A stretch of DNA of 64,000 nucleotides from Branchiostoma belcheri (taxonomy: Eukaryota; Chordata; Leptocardii; Amphioxiformes; Branchiostomatidae): contig NW_017804043.1 in assembly GCF_001625305.1 (NCBI RefSeq), positions 917,908-981,907 of the forward strand, in the 5' to 3' direction. Within the stretch, counting starts at the first letter, position 1; each line of letters opens with the position of its first letter. A program made the position numbers and the translations under genes. Shown piece by piece: positions 1 to 12,400 of this stretch. The notes under the pieces were generated by a model. The model worked only from the letters and a program-made list of their open reading frames with translations, had not been told where the DNA came from and ran no database searches.

Positions 1-107
1 GGGAGGGAAGCCGAAAACATCCGGAGGTTAAATATATCAAGACGGTGACCCAGTGTTGATATCACACATCAAAGAAGCCGAGTGACTAGTCTCACTGTGT
101 CAGTCTA

Positions 108-136
108 CTGAGGAAGACCAGAGTGACTGGTCGAAA
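108..136 (+). ncRNA. Hammerhead-like core hairpin (intact boxes)
   Basis: A CTGAGGA box (108-114) is followed by one A, a perfect 6-bp stem (GACCAG 116-121 with CTGGTC 127-132), a 5-nt loop and GAAA (133-136). This matches the CUGANGA / stem II / GAAA part of a hammerhead ribozyme except for the extra A. No stem I, stem III or cleavage site could be paired, so catalysis is not claimed. It lies antisense in an intron of the GPCR gene. Similar motifs are carried by Penelope-like retroelements, so this is probably a relic of one. Confidence 0.35.
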
Positions 137-363
137 GCTCTAGGTGAGAACATTTACCTTTGTATTGAAACAAGTTTGAACTTTAAACATATATCAAGAC
201 GGGACACGCCACAAACTATCTTCTACATTTGGGCCTCTGCTCACTGAATGATTTGTGTACAATCTACATTATTTAAGTATTTTTGATATGCACGTGTTGT
301 ACAGTCAACAGTCTGTTAAAGTAGAAGATAACAAAGGGGCTTCTTCATACTATTGAAACTTAC

Positions 364-481
364 GTCGTTTGAGGTGTGTCTTTTGGTCACCACACTCTTC
401 ATGATGAACCAGGTTGTGTTCTTCAGTATGAAGGTCAGAATCAGGTTGGTGTGGATGTTGTTCCGAGTACATCGAATGCTT
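364..481 (-). CDS. CRHR: CRF-receptor-like GPCR exon 6 (TM2)
   Basis: The exon follows a ..TTGCAG acceptor and ends before GTAAGT. It is 118 bp: one base completing a lysine codon, then 39 codons. It begins [10 protein letters not shown] and carries the TM2 segment [15 protein letters not shown], matching the post-TM1 loop and TM2 of CRF/DH44 receptors. It ends in phase 0, where the next exon (extracellular loop 1/TM3, outside the window) would start. Confidence 0.87.
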
Positions 482-3400
482 CTGCAAGTTACCAAATGAT
501 ACTTTGTTAAATTGTACGTTACTAAACGGTAATATAGATATTATGATAGATTGATAGATAGATTCTTTATTGACACAACAAAAAAGTACAGAGACTTTTG
601 TATGGTCTTAACTAAAGATATAACAAAGCTAACTAAAGATCTAACAAAGCTAAATACATGTGTGGATAACGTCATCTTACATACAGAGTATATGTATGAT
701 GTAACAATAAAGGTTAACTATTCTCTAACATGTGTTCTCTAAGATCGAAACATTCTTTAATGTATTTTCCTATTTGAACACTGTATTGGTTATCTCCCCT
801 GAGAATGTAGTTGTTTCTATCTATAGGATCTAACGTATTGAAATCAATTGAATATTATGAAACATGCAATATAGATATTGATTCGGCAGGTACTGTTGTG
901 TAATGGATGTCTAAGCTCAACATAAGTATGTGCTCAGACATCCACTACTGTTGTACACGTACGGGACTTAAGTAGCTATGGTGTAATACTGCCTCTTAAT
1001 GACATCAGAGCCTGCGATGAACCACGAGTCATTAAGAGTCAGTTTTGGCAAATGCACGAAACACTGAAGAATTTTCAATAAGCTATGGCACCTTCTAAAA
1101 CCGCTTTTTAATGACACCCAAGGCTATGGAATATCACAGCGGGTGCAATGCTTAAGTGTTTTCGTTTGAACTTCTTTTCAGTGGCCTCAAGGCTTGGGAG
1201 CACTAAACGTTTCCTTGGCAAATACGCACAAACAGAAGTGTTTTGAATTAGTTATGGCACCTTTCTTAACCAATTCTTAATGACACCCGAGGCACCAAGC
1301 ATTTCCTTTCGCAGAACACAGCGGGTATGTACCGTGCAATGCTTAAAGTGTTTTCTTCCAGACTTTCTCAGAGCCCCCCAGACTGAGCGGTACTAATGGT
1401 TTCCGTGGCAAATACGCAAAAACATAAATGTCTAAAATTAGCTATGATACATTTCAAAGCCAATTCTTAACGACACCCAAGGCAACACGCATTTCGCGGA
1501 TCACAGAGGGTGTGCACCGTACACTGCTTAAGTGTTTTCGTTGAAACGTTGTCTCAGTGGCCCCAAGGCGTGGGAGTACTAAACGTTTCCTTGGCAAATA
1601 CGGACAAACAGAAGGGTTTTAAATCAGCCATGGCACGTTTTAAAACCAGTTCTTAATGACACCCAAGGCTATGGTTACCCAGCATTTCCTTTCGCAGAAC
1701 ACAGCGGGTATGTACCGTACAAAGCTTAAAGTGTTTTCTTCCAGACTTTCTCAGAGCCCTCAGACTGAGCGGTACTAATCGTTTCCGTGGCAAATACGCA
1801 CAAACATAAATGTCTTAACTTAGCTATGACACCTTTCAATACTAATTCTTAATGACACCCAAGGCACCAAGCATTTCCTCTCGCAGGACACAGTCGGTGT
1901 GTACCGTACAATACTTAAAGTGTTTTCTTCCAGACTTTCTCAGAGCCCTCCAGACTGAGCGGTACTAATCGTTTCCGTGGCAAATACGCAAAAACATAAA
2001 GTCTAAAATTAGCTATGATACCTTTCAAAGCCAATTCTTAATGACACCCAAGGCACCAAGCATTTCCTTTCGCAGAACACAGAGGGTGTGTACCGTACAC
2101 TGCTTAAGCGTTTTCGTTGAAACTGTCTCAGTGGCCTCCAGGGCGTGGGAGTACTAAACGTTTCCTTGGCAAATACGGACAAACAGAAGGGTTTTAAATC
2201 AGCTATGGCACCTTTTAAAACCAGTTCTTAATGACATCCAAGGCTAGCCTAAAAGTGGCAATACTTCAATGTTTTCTTCCAAAACGTCTCAGTAGCACTT
2301 AAAGCTGAGCCGTACTAAACGTTTCCTTGGCTAAAAACACAGGAACATAAATGTACGGCCATCTCAGGAGTGGTCAGAATTAGCCATCTGTCATCCAAAA
2401 CCGCTTTTAATGGCACCCGGTGATGTGTTGCAGTGGGAAGTACACATGCACACGAGTTTCCAATTTACGTTTTTGATTGCACCGAAGGCTATGCGGTTGT
2501 ATCAAACGTTGCCATGGCAAATACACACGAAAACAGAAATGTTTTAATTAGCTATAGCACACGCTTGTTGATGACACCCCAGGCAGAAAATTAGACTTAT
2601 TCTGAAGATGAAAGTTGCTATTTTTTCCATGACGGTGTACCAAACTCCCTGAGGGAACTGAGGAGAGCGTGTTTCAAGCATGATTAGATTGCACGCGTTT
2701 GATGTTCCATAACGCTGCATCCGCTTTCGTAACCTGCAGACAACATTTGATAGTCTTATGGGCGATAGTTTGTCAGGCAACACTGAGCTGAGCCTTGGAG
2801 GATTGGAGAAGTACTTAAAAACTTTGTAGTTACTCAATGCACTATTTAAGTATCATATGGATGAATTTACAGGGATTTTTCTAGAAAAATTTAGCATGAG
2901 GGAGCAGATCGCAAGCATGTGGCAAGGAACGAAGCGACCGAGGGGGGATTTTTTAATAAGAGTAGCCACTTAGGGTTCCATCTGAAAATTGGTATGAGGG
3001 AGCTGGCTGGTTACATGAGGGAGCAGCTCCCTTATTCCCCTGTTTAGAAAAAAACCCTGGTACTTAGTCAATGCACTATTTAAGTATCATGTGGATGAAG
3101 CATCAAAAATATGAGGGGAAATCCCCTTGTACAATGCATGAGAAATGGTGTTTTGTAGACAGCATTTTGTAGTCTTATGGGCGATAGTTTGTTAGGCAAC
3201 ACTGAGCTATGCCCTAGTAAGTGGAGAAGCACTTAAAGAGTTTGTAGTTAGTTGATGCACTATTTAAGTATCATATGGATGAAACATTAAAAATATGAGG
3301 GGACATCCCCTTGCACAGTGCATGGTGTCAGTTAATGCCAATGAATACAAAATGTAAATCTGGTAATGGATGATTCTGACACCTGATGCCACATTATAAG

Positions 3401-6400
3401 ACTTATCTTCCCTGTAGTTTGCTGTTGTTCGCTAACCCATCCTCAGATTTATTCGTCTGGCTTACCTGTAACATTATCACTAGATAGCGAAAATATCACC
3501 AAGGATTAGATATGGAGACTTCAGTTGATTCGCCACTAGCTTTTAATATACTCAGGAAATCTATATACCGCCCTATAGCCTATCGCAACCATTACCAGAT
3601 TTACCTGACATTCAGCCGTGTGAATTACACTTGCATTATGTACCTAGTGGCATCTATATATTCTCTCACTCGACTGGTCTGTGGTTTGCATCATATTGCG
3701 ATGGTGAGATATCCTCAATATGTTCCCTGGATTTAGGGTCTTTTTCTTTATTTAGATAACCTTTAGCCAAATGACTAGTATTACACTCGACTCTAACATA
3801 TGATATATGACATAACGTATGTAACATATGATAACATGTATTTCCTGTATAATGCTCCTAAAATAGATTACCGTGTAACTATATATTATTATATATGTTA
3901 AAACAAACTTACTTGAGATAGAGAAACAATACCAGCGCAATGGAGAGGCAGACCAAAGAGATGCTGTGTCCGATGTCGTTCAGCAACAGGGCTGCCTTAA
4001 CGTGCCACCTTATCGGATTCTGTGAAGAATGAGAAATAAATTTCCAGTTTAGCTTTACTTTTAGCCTTCTAAATAACCGGTGCAGTGGCCAAGAGGGTAG
4101 AGTGCTCGCCTTGTATTCGGTAGGTTGTGAGTTCTATCCTCGAGTCATTCCAATGGTACATACTACTTTCTCTGCTCAGCATTCAGCATTAGTATGGTAG
4201 TTAAACACATATCGCTATCAGTGGACTAGCCACCTGCTTAAGTGATTGCAATACTGTGTGGCCCAAGGGCTATTGAACCAGCGATGGGCACCGCCTTATA
4301 CACCACCTGGTGCAGGAAGGACTGTAACTTAGGTTTTCATGTTCAGATAGAATGGAAGGGTAATATAGACTTGCCATTTATAGTTGAACTGAACAGTACA
4401 TGAACGATGCTGTACCCTACATGACCCATTTGATTAATCTCCAATAGTGCTATCTTTATCTCCTTACGACATTGACAATGCTGAATTGTCAGATCTTAAA
4501 TTTCCTTTGTATTATGCAGCCTCCTAATCAGTACGTGAAATTCTGATGTTTGTTTTAGATGTAAATGTCCTCATCTTCGGCTATGTTATCTTAATTGAAA
4601 CTTAATTAAGTGATAGTCCAGCCGACAAAATGTGACATTAATGGCACGGTTACATTCATCGTGAGATTTCAGTAGACTTTTCAAACAGGCTGTGACAGAA
4701 CCAACTACAGACAGCAAAGTTAAACTGCCCTTTCTGTCAGAAGAAAGTTAACGTCTGCAGAAAATATGCATGACTAACCCAAGAGCGCACCCCGTTGGCG
4801 ATCGTTCACTTACACTTACCTCAGTGTCGTTTTTTCTAACTTCTATTTCATGGCAGTTTCCATAGTCCGCTCGCTTGGCCCAAGTGCCGTTACTTTGGCA
4901 CAGTTTTGTGACATTATCTGTAATAGAAAAACATCGAATAATGACATCGCCACATAGATGGTCTCTGTCTCCCATTTAAGGGTGTTTACATAGGCATGAG
5001 ACTGTTAAGTGGTCAGTTAAGCGTTGAAAGTTTTGAAGGGTGGTCTTTAAGTCAGTGTTTAACGGTCTTCAAAGTCTGTAATGGTCCCTTTAAGATCTCT
5101 CAAAGAGGTTAACAATGCCCCCTCAATGATCTCACTGACCAATGTTTTAGTCAGTTGCCTACTTCGCCTATATTCAGGTCCTTAAGTGGTATATTATGGA
5201 CTCTTCCATGTTGTAATGTATGTGTTTAGCTATTTTTTATGACGCCTTTCACAAATTTGTCAATGTCAGTGTCGTATGTAATCATGATGGAAAACACTTT
5301 GTCAAGCTGGTGTGTTACGCTGAGAAGTGGTTATACCAGATATACAAATACACATACAGAAGATCGTATAGTGTGCAGCATATATTTATGATGTTCCCCG
5401 AAGAAAGGATATACAGTATCACTCATTCACTCAATCTGTCCCATAGCTTATACAGTATACTGTTGCTGAAATTGTACGTATGCTTTTTCATATAATATCA
5501 TATAAACATGACAAAAAGCTACCTTGATGCGAAACTGTGAACGAGAGCCAAAAAAAAAAACATGAATAGCAAAGTTCTTTTATCACAACCATTTATTTTT
5601 CAAGCCAACGTTTCGATGACCTTCTGTCATCTTCATCAGGACAATTCTGACGGGTTTACTGTGGACTGACACTAGATGTTACTTGGTGCATAGTGCACTA
5701 AAGGTGTTACATAGTTCACAGTGCACTTAAGGTAGTTTTTTCTGTTTACAATGCGTTCCGGAACGTAGTGTAATTGTGACATACATACTAGGCATTGTTA
5801 CATCATAGGGAAATGTGCGGTTCCAAATGTAAAGTGTTTCTATCTATAATATAAGATTTGTTAACTGACAATACTGAGCTATCACAGTCCCAAATAGAAA
5901 TTATTAAAAGTCTTGTTACATATGTATAGTTAGTAATCATAAAAGAACATGTTTGAACTTGTAGTGCAGTCTTTATCCATATGTATTACAGGTATAACGT
6001 TAAATGTTGCTGCAACCTACTTGTGGGTTATCGTGCCAAATATCTATAAACGTGTCGACGATACAAATTGTATTGGCACGAAAACTGCAATTTGGCAATA
6101 CAGAAAAGTCACTGATAAGTGTTTTTTTTTAAACATGTTTGACTTACTCCATTTATTGTTAGGGGGCGATGGCCGTGTAATTAAACTGTGCAGAACCGAA
6201 ATATTTATCTAGCAGAACGGTGAATTTGTTACGGCATTAATGTAGCTAGCACGTTGAAACTGTTAGAGAATATTCCTACAGTTGAATTTTGTGAACAAAA
6301 TCCTTCAAAATAAGCACTAATTCATTCTTGTTGTTGAGGCATCAAAAGGCAGTTAGCACACAGATTTTTTGTACTTTAAACCAGAATGTTTGGTCAACGG

Positions 6401-9400
6401 GACTATTCAGACTTCCAGGAAATATTCAGGGCTCCCGTGACCTTCAAGTTCACCTTCAATGCCTGTGACAGACTTTTTGACCTTTTGTTTGTGCTTGTCC
6501 ATCCGCCAAGTGCTGTCAACCTACGGAGCCCGGCCAACAGATACATAAACCTATCTTGGGCGTTATCTTCCATAGCCTCCTTCTGTCATTTCTCTGTATC
6601 TGTATAGCCGCCTTTCAGCATAACACACCAGCTTCGCAGGCACGCGACGCGGCGGCAGCTGGCTACGTCACACCGATCGACTTGTTACACCTAGCCCTTG
6701 GACATCTAACTCTAGACATTGTTTAAATCTCTAATGACAATGCCCCTACTGTACTTGGTGACAGCGAGTTCCACTCTGCATTGGCTCCCACGGTAGCATA
6801 CAGAGCTTGGGACTAAGGCTAACATAAGCCAACAGTCAAAACCAGAACCAGATATATGGAAATTTCGACCCACCGGTGTTGTCATATCTGTGCCCCCTCA
6901 ACTCTGATGGACAGGGCATGCGCACTAGAGTCCCCGCTGGACTGGGTGGCCAGCACGTGATGTTGTCAAACGTCGCATTGCACAATTCTGTGAATTCACA
7001 AATTTTAGTTCATACATTGTCATTGTAACTACAGCAAAGTGAACTCGACTTCTTCACGCTACGATATGGTTGAAAGATAGGAACAGATATGTTTCATAAT
7101 CGAAGGTGTTTCTAAGTTCATTAGAAAGTTTGTAGTGCTTATATGTATGAAGTAGGGAAACATGGGTTGTATCAGACTATAAAATTCAGCTCAGTTTTCT
7201 TGCATTGAATTTGAAATCAATACATTTCATATTGTATGAAATGCACCTACATCAGGGCAAATGGCGTTATGGACAATCAAGTATACACATAATAATACAT
7301 TATACAGTAGAATCCTTACAGTCAGAATAATCTCAAATAAACTATTTACACCTTACTTACTTTCAGTATCGCCTGTGGGTTCACGTGATCTAGGTAATTT
7401 GTTCTTTCAATTGCCAGGAAGACTGCAGTAGGTGAGTCGAATATCCCATGTACTTTTTGATTTCACATGTACACAGATAGATTCAGCTCTGTAGTGCGTT
7501 AACTACCAATGCAGATGGAGCGTTAGCCTGAACTTACTTTTGCTTGGTTCATACGTTCCTGCATGTTCCAATTTACACATCAAAGTTCTCAAGGAGACAA
7601 GGTCGTCCCAGGCTCTCTGTTCCTCCTCAGACATCTGAGTTGACGCCTGCTCCGACACCCGGCATAGCAGAAGAACCTAAACGGAAACAAAAAAGAAATG
7701 GCAATGATGATGTGAACTATGATGCTTTTCAAGTAGCTAGCTAGTGGTTCGAGTTAAATTGCAATTGTTAGGTGTATATGTGACAGTTTGATAACCATCT
7801 GCCTACGCGACTGTGAGCTGATGTGTTGGGTCTAATCGCAGCTATACGGCGCATACAGATACACACAGAAAGTTCAAGCCGTGTGTTCAAAGGAAATCAA
7901 ACTCTACTACTGGATAAATAAAAGAGATAACTTACGAACGTTTAGAGTGACATCCTCATTTAGTGACGCTGAAGAAGAATGATGGATGTCACTCAAAACG
8001 TCCGGAAATTATCTCCGTTATTTATCCAGTAGTAGAGTTTGATTTTCTTTGAGTATTGTTTACCTGGATGTCATCAACGTTAAAAGCCGTGTGATTCCCG
8101 TGAGACTTGTGGCCCAATAGGCCGGAACGAACCCTTGCTTCATCGTGTATAAAACTTATCTAGCTGAAACTTACCAAATGAAAATCTATACTAGGTTGTC
8201 CTTCACCGACATAGAGTCGGTAGTTGATGTTTTTCCATTAACATCATAAAGCCAACGGCGATACGTACCCAGCCAAAAAGGCCTTGGGACGGTATCCATT
8301 TAATACACATTACGTGAAAAGGCGACTGAAAGCCTTTTTTGTCCCACTTAAAATGATGACGCATTCGCTCGCCGTACTCTCTACATGCACACATGACGTG
8401 TGGCCAGTAGCAAAAATCAAGGATTGTTTTTTTTCTAAAACTATCGTAGATGGAAACTCTCTGCAACCAAGTACAGAGAGAACAGTAGGGACATCAGTAG
8501 AAAGCTTTCAGCATCGCTTACAGTAAGATGTGCAATTGTTAGGTGTAAATGTGACAGTTTGATAACCATCTGCCTACGCGTGTCTGTGAGTTGATGTGTT
8601 AGGTCTAATGGCAGCTATACCACCTGGCTATACAATGCAGAGCATACAGATACACACAGAAACGCAGTATGATTCCGGTCAAATCCTCGCCCCAATAGGC
8701 CGGAACGAACCCATGCTTTATCGTGTATAAGACTTTTCTAGCGGAAACCTACCAAATGAAAATCTATACTAGGTTGTCCTCCACTGAAATACAGTCGGTC
8801 GTTGATGTTTTTCCATTAACATCATAAAAGCAACAGCGATAAGTAGCCAGCCAGAAGGTCAAGGAGCGGCATCCATTTAATACACATTACGTGAAAAGGC
8901 GGTTGAGAGCCTTTTTTTGTCCCACTTGAAACGATCTCACATTTTGTCCCACTTGAAACGATCTCACATATTCTACGTATACATACACCTGTTGGACCAT
9001 TAGTAAAAATGCTGTACCGTATTCCAACCTGAAATTAAAAAAAATCGCCATACTTGCATTCCAATCAAACGCAAATTAAAAGCTTCATGATTACCAGACG
9101 AGAATGCGCCGTGATAGATCTGACACAGTGTCATCCGGTACATCAGTGCATCACAAACCGATGCTCTGTAAAGGGCATCTTTTCAGCGGATCGTCAGAAG
9201 GTGATGAATGGGTTAATCATGTGAAGCAGGCCGGCCACACCATACTAATGAGAAAGTAATCCGGACAAATCCCGCGGATAACGACATAGCAGCCTCCGGG
9301 ATCATCTCCTGCCAGTTACGCAAGGCGAGGGAGCGATTGCGTGAGAGATTTATAGGGGAAGGCCAAGGTCAAGTTGAGATGCGCACGGGAAGTGCATACA

Positions 9401-12400
9401 ATTGTCACTTTGGACGGACAGTTGCAAAGTGCGGAGTAATGGTTAGGGTTTTTGCCCTAAAATCAAAGTCAATTCCCGCGGGCTAACTGCAAACTGACAA
9501 GAACAATGTGTACAGAATGTATTGAAGAATTCTAGAAAACCATATGCTAAGTTAAACATAAGGCTCTACGTTATACTAAGGTAAAATCTTTACTTAAATT
9601 TACTAATAACGTATGTACATGTGACAGAGAGCATAAATAATACATAGACATGTATGGCAAGTAACCATTCTATGTGACTATTCTGTATAGGTAGATAAAG
9701 AAATGAGAGTTCTGAATGAATAAAAAATGACTGAAATGGGGCAGACCTATCCCTGAGCTCATTTCCTACAGAACACTCATTAAGCCAAAGCAAAGTACTT
9801 TTTTTTCACCTGACTGAACTCCTGGAATTGATGTTAAGTGTCCTTCTCAAGGGCACAATACGTATCGTGGCCTGCCTGATAGGTCAATAACCTCAACCCC
9901 AAGGCACAATAATGTGACCTGCTGGGATTCAAACCCCGGACCATTAGAGTCTACCAGCCACAAACTCAAGGCTACTTCGATACGATAGACTGAAGATTGA
10001 TAAGGGATAATAAAAGTAAAGCTTCTCTTCTAAGTTACCGTGTAATGAACATGTTATATTGTGACCTACCTGGATTCAAACCCAGGATCATTCAAGTCTA
10101 ACGGTCCTACAATCAAGGCCACCTAGCCACGATAGACTGAAGATTGATAAGGGATGATAGAAGTAAAGCTCCTCTTCCTCTCTTCAAAGTTACCGTGTAA
10201 TGAACATGTTATATTGTGACCTACCTGGATTCAAACCCAGGACCATTAGAACCTAACAGCTATTTATTTATTTATTTTATTTATTTATTTATTAGAATTT
10301 TCCAGACAACTGGATGGGAGGACAAAACAGGTGAATATACACCTTTGCTAGTTGTCCTCCCAAACTCAAGGCCACCTGGCCACGATAGACTGAAGAATGG
10401 CAGGGGATGACAAAAGTAAATCTCCTCTTCTTCTCTTCAAAGTGACCGTGCAATGAACATCTTATATGAGCTTTTCTGAATCCTTGGGGTGGTCGTTGAC
10501 CTTAAGAGCAGAGATCAGAAAGGATTGCAGTGGATTAGCACACGACCTTGCTAGGGACAGCGCGCTAATCCGCAAATGGATGTTGCTTCACACTTGGATG
10601 CGACCTGTCGAAAGGAGTTATCCTGATAAAGCGTGGGATGCCGGGTTGTAATGAACTGTGTATGAGCACTGCACCTCATTTCGTGACAGCCCGAAGAAAA
10701 TCATCACGTTGGTTAAAGAAATGAATAACATGAATCTTTTATTTAGGTTTTTAGAGCACGTACTGTTATAATGAACGGATGCATATGATATTTTCGTGGT
10801 TCCTGTGCATGCAAAGCAAACCTACGCTCTTTCTAGAGGACGTTAAAAGCAGAATAGTATGTGTATGATGAGTTTAGGCGTCATATATAGGGCTATATAT
10901 CAATGAATGTCTAGGCGTTCCTCCAATGATTGTAAGAACTTATTCCCATCAAATAATAAACCACGCACTCATGTATTAGGTAGGTTACCATTATGGATTA
11001 ATGTACTAATAGATGCCATACTCTGTACCCTATATACTATTGTTGTGTGCGATAACGTCATTACATACCTGCCCGTAACGAAATCCAACATGTGCATCTA
11101 TAGAGAAGAATAAGAGTGTCCTTGGCAGCAAACGCAAGCTGTAACGATGCCGCCTTACACTACCACTTCCAACCGTCTGCGCGCTGTCCTGACTTGGGAA
11201 TTTGACTATTTAACTCGAACCACTAACTCGAACCAGACTTATCTTACTGTAAGCGTTGCTGAAAGCTATCTAATGATGCCCCTACTGCACTGTACTGTAC
11301 TCTACTGTACCTGGTTGCAGCGAGTTCCAATCTACGATAGTTTTAGGGGAAAACAATCCTGGGTTGAAAACTCTGTCGATGGCCTCAGTTTACAATCGTG
11401 ATCACAATACTTAATCAATTAGTGATTTTGAATTATTAAATATGCGTTATATTCGAGGGAATAGCTCCGAAGGCATTTTCAATAGCGTTGATGTAGTGAT
11501 TTGTGGCATGTCCAACTCAATTACCCTCTCCACCTTAATTCTTTCCAAAGGGCCTGATCACATACGTAGTACGGTCACCATACGACCACAAACGGATGTC
11601 ATCTTTGGCTTAGTCGTGCAGATGTCGTAAACAATTCGGCACCAGAAAAGTATTTCTAAGTTTGGTTCCTTCACGCCCTACTTAAAAACATAACGGCATC
11701 AAAATGTTATTTATCTGTTAAAAAATATTGTTTTGGCTGTTGAACACACACAGTCAGGGCAGCCTCACTAGCCTGGGGTCTCCATGCCGATAAAACAAGT
11801 TAACTGACATTACAAGAACATATGATATGAGCAGCTTAATTGTTAATAGATAACATTATTCTATGTAATAGAAACTTTGCGATTGAATCTGTGGTGGAAT
11901 CTATGTGATGAGGTCAGGGTCAACATCTTACGACAACCTACAAAGAAAACAAATTTTGCCATAAATCGAGCAGTAAGTACAACAATCCCTTCTTATATAA
12001 CAGAAGGCAGTAATTGTGTTAAAGACGTAGTGCTTGCTTTGATGGTTAGACACGGCCGTTTGAGGTCCTATATGATGAAATACAACCTTTATCTCGCACG
12101 ACAGTTGCTTCGCTCGGCGTGTAAGCCGATGCAAACGCTATAAAACTAGTACAAATCCGCAGGTGACACTTCTTGTTTTCATAAATCCATAGAACATACG
12201 CGCACCACATGTATCATTGTGACGTCCATGTGCTTATCTTTAAAAGCAAGCGCCAATTGAGCTGAAAGGCGTCCGACTTAAAGTGATGTATTCTCATTCT
12301 AGTGTTGCTTTGGGACCAAAACCGTGCTGTGCATTAATTTTGTTCTGTAAGCAAATTCAAACACATAGATGACATACAGCTGTAACTATATATCATTATA

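Larger units (their letters stand above)
7757..8980 (+). mobile_element. Tandemly arranged LINE-derived unit (about 570 bp), partly duplicated
   Basis: The order is: the 3' tail of one copy (7757-7875), a whole copy (8094-8660), then the 5' part of another (8661-8980). Around 8420-8520 the frame reads like a reverse-transcriptase C-terminus ([16 protein letters not shown], then SFQHRL). AGGCCGGAACGAACCC is at about 8118 and 8698, and CAGTTTGATAACCATCTGCC at about 7782 and 8555. The first copy is interrupted by an inverted-repeat element at 7886-8083. Confidence 0.7.

Noticed and set aside
4748-4975. 75-codon minus-strand frame taken as a small intact protein
   Set aside because: Only 4820-4917 is exon; both ends of the frame are intron sequence beyond clear acceptor and donor sites.
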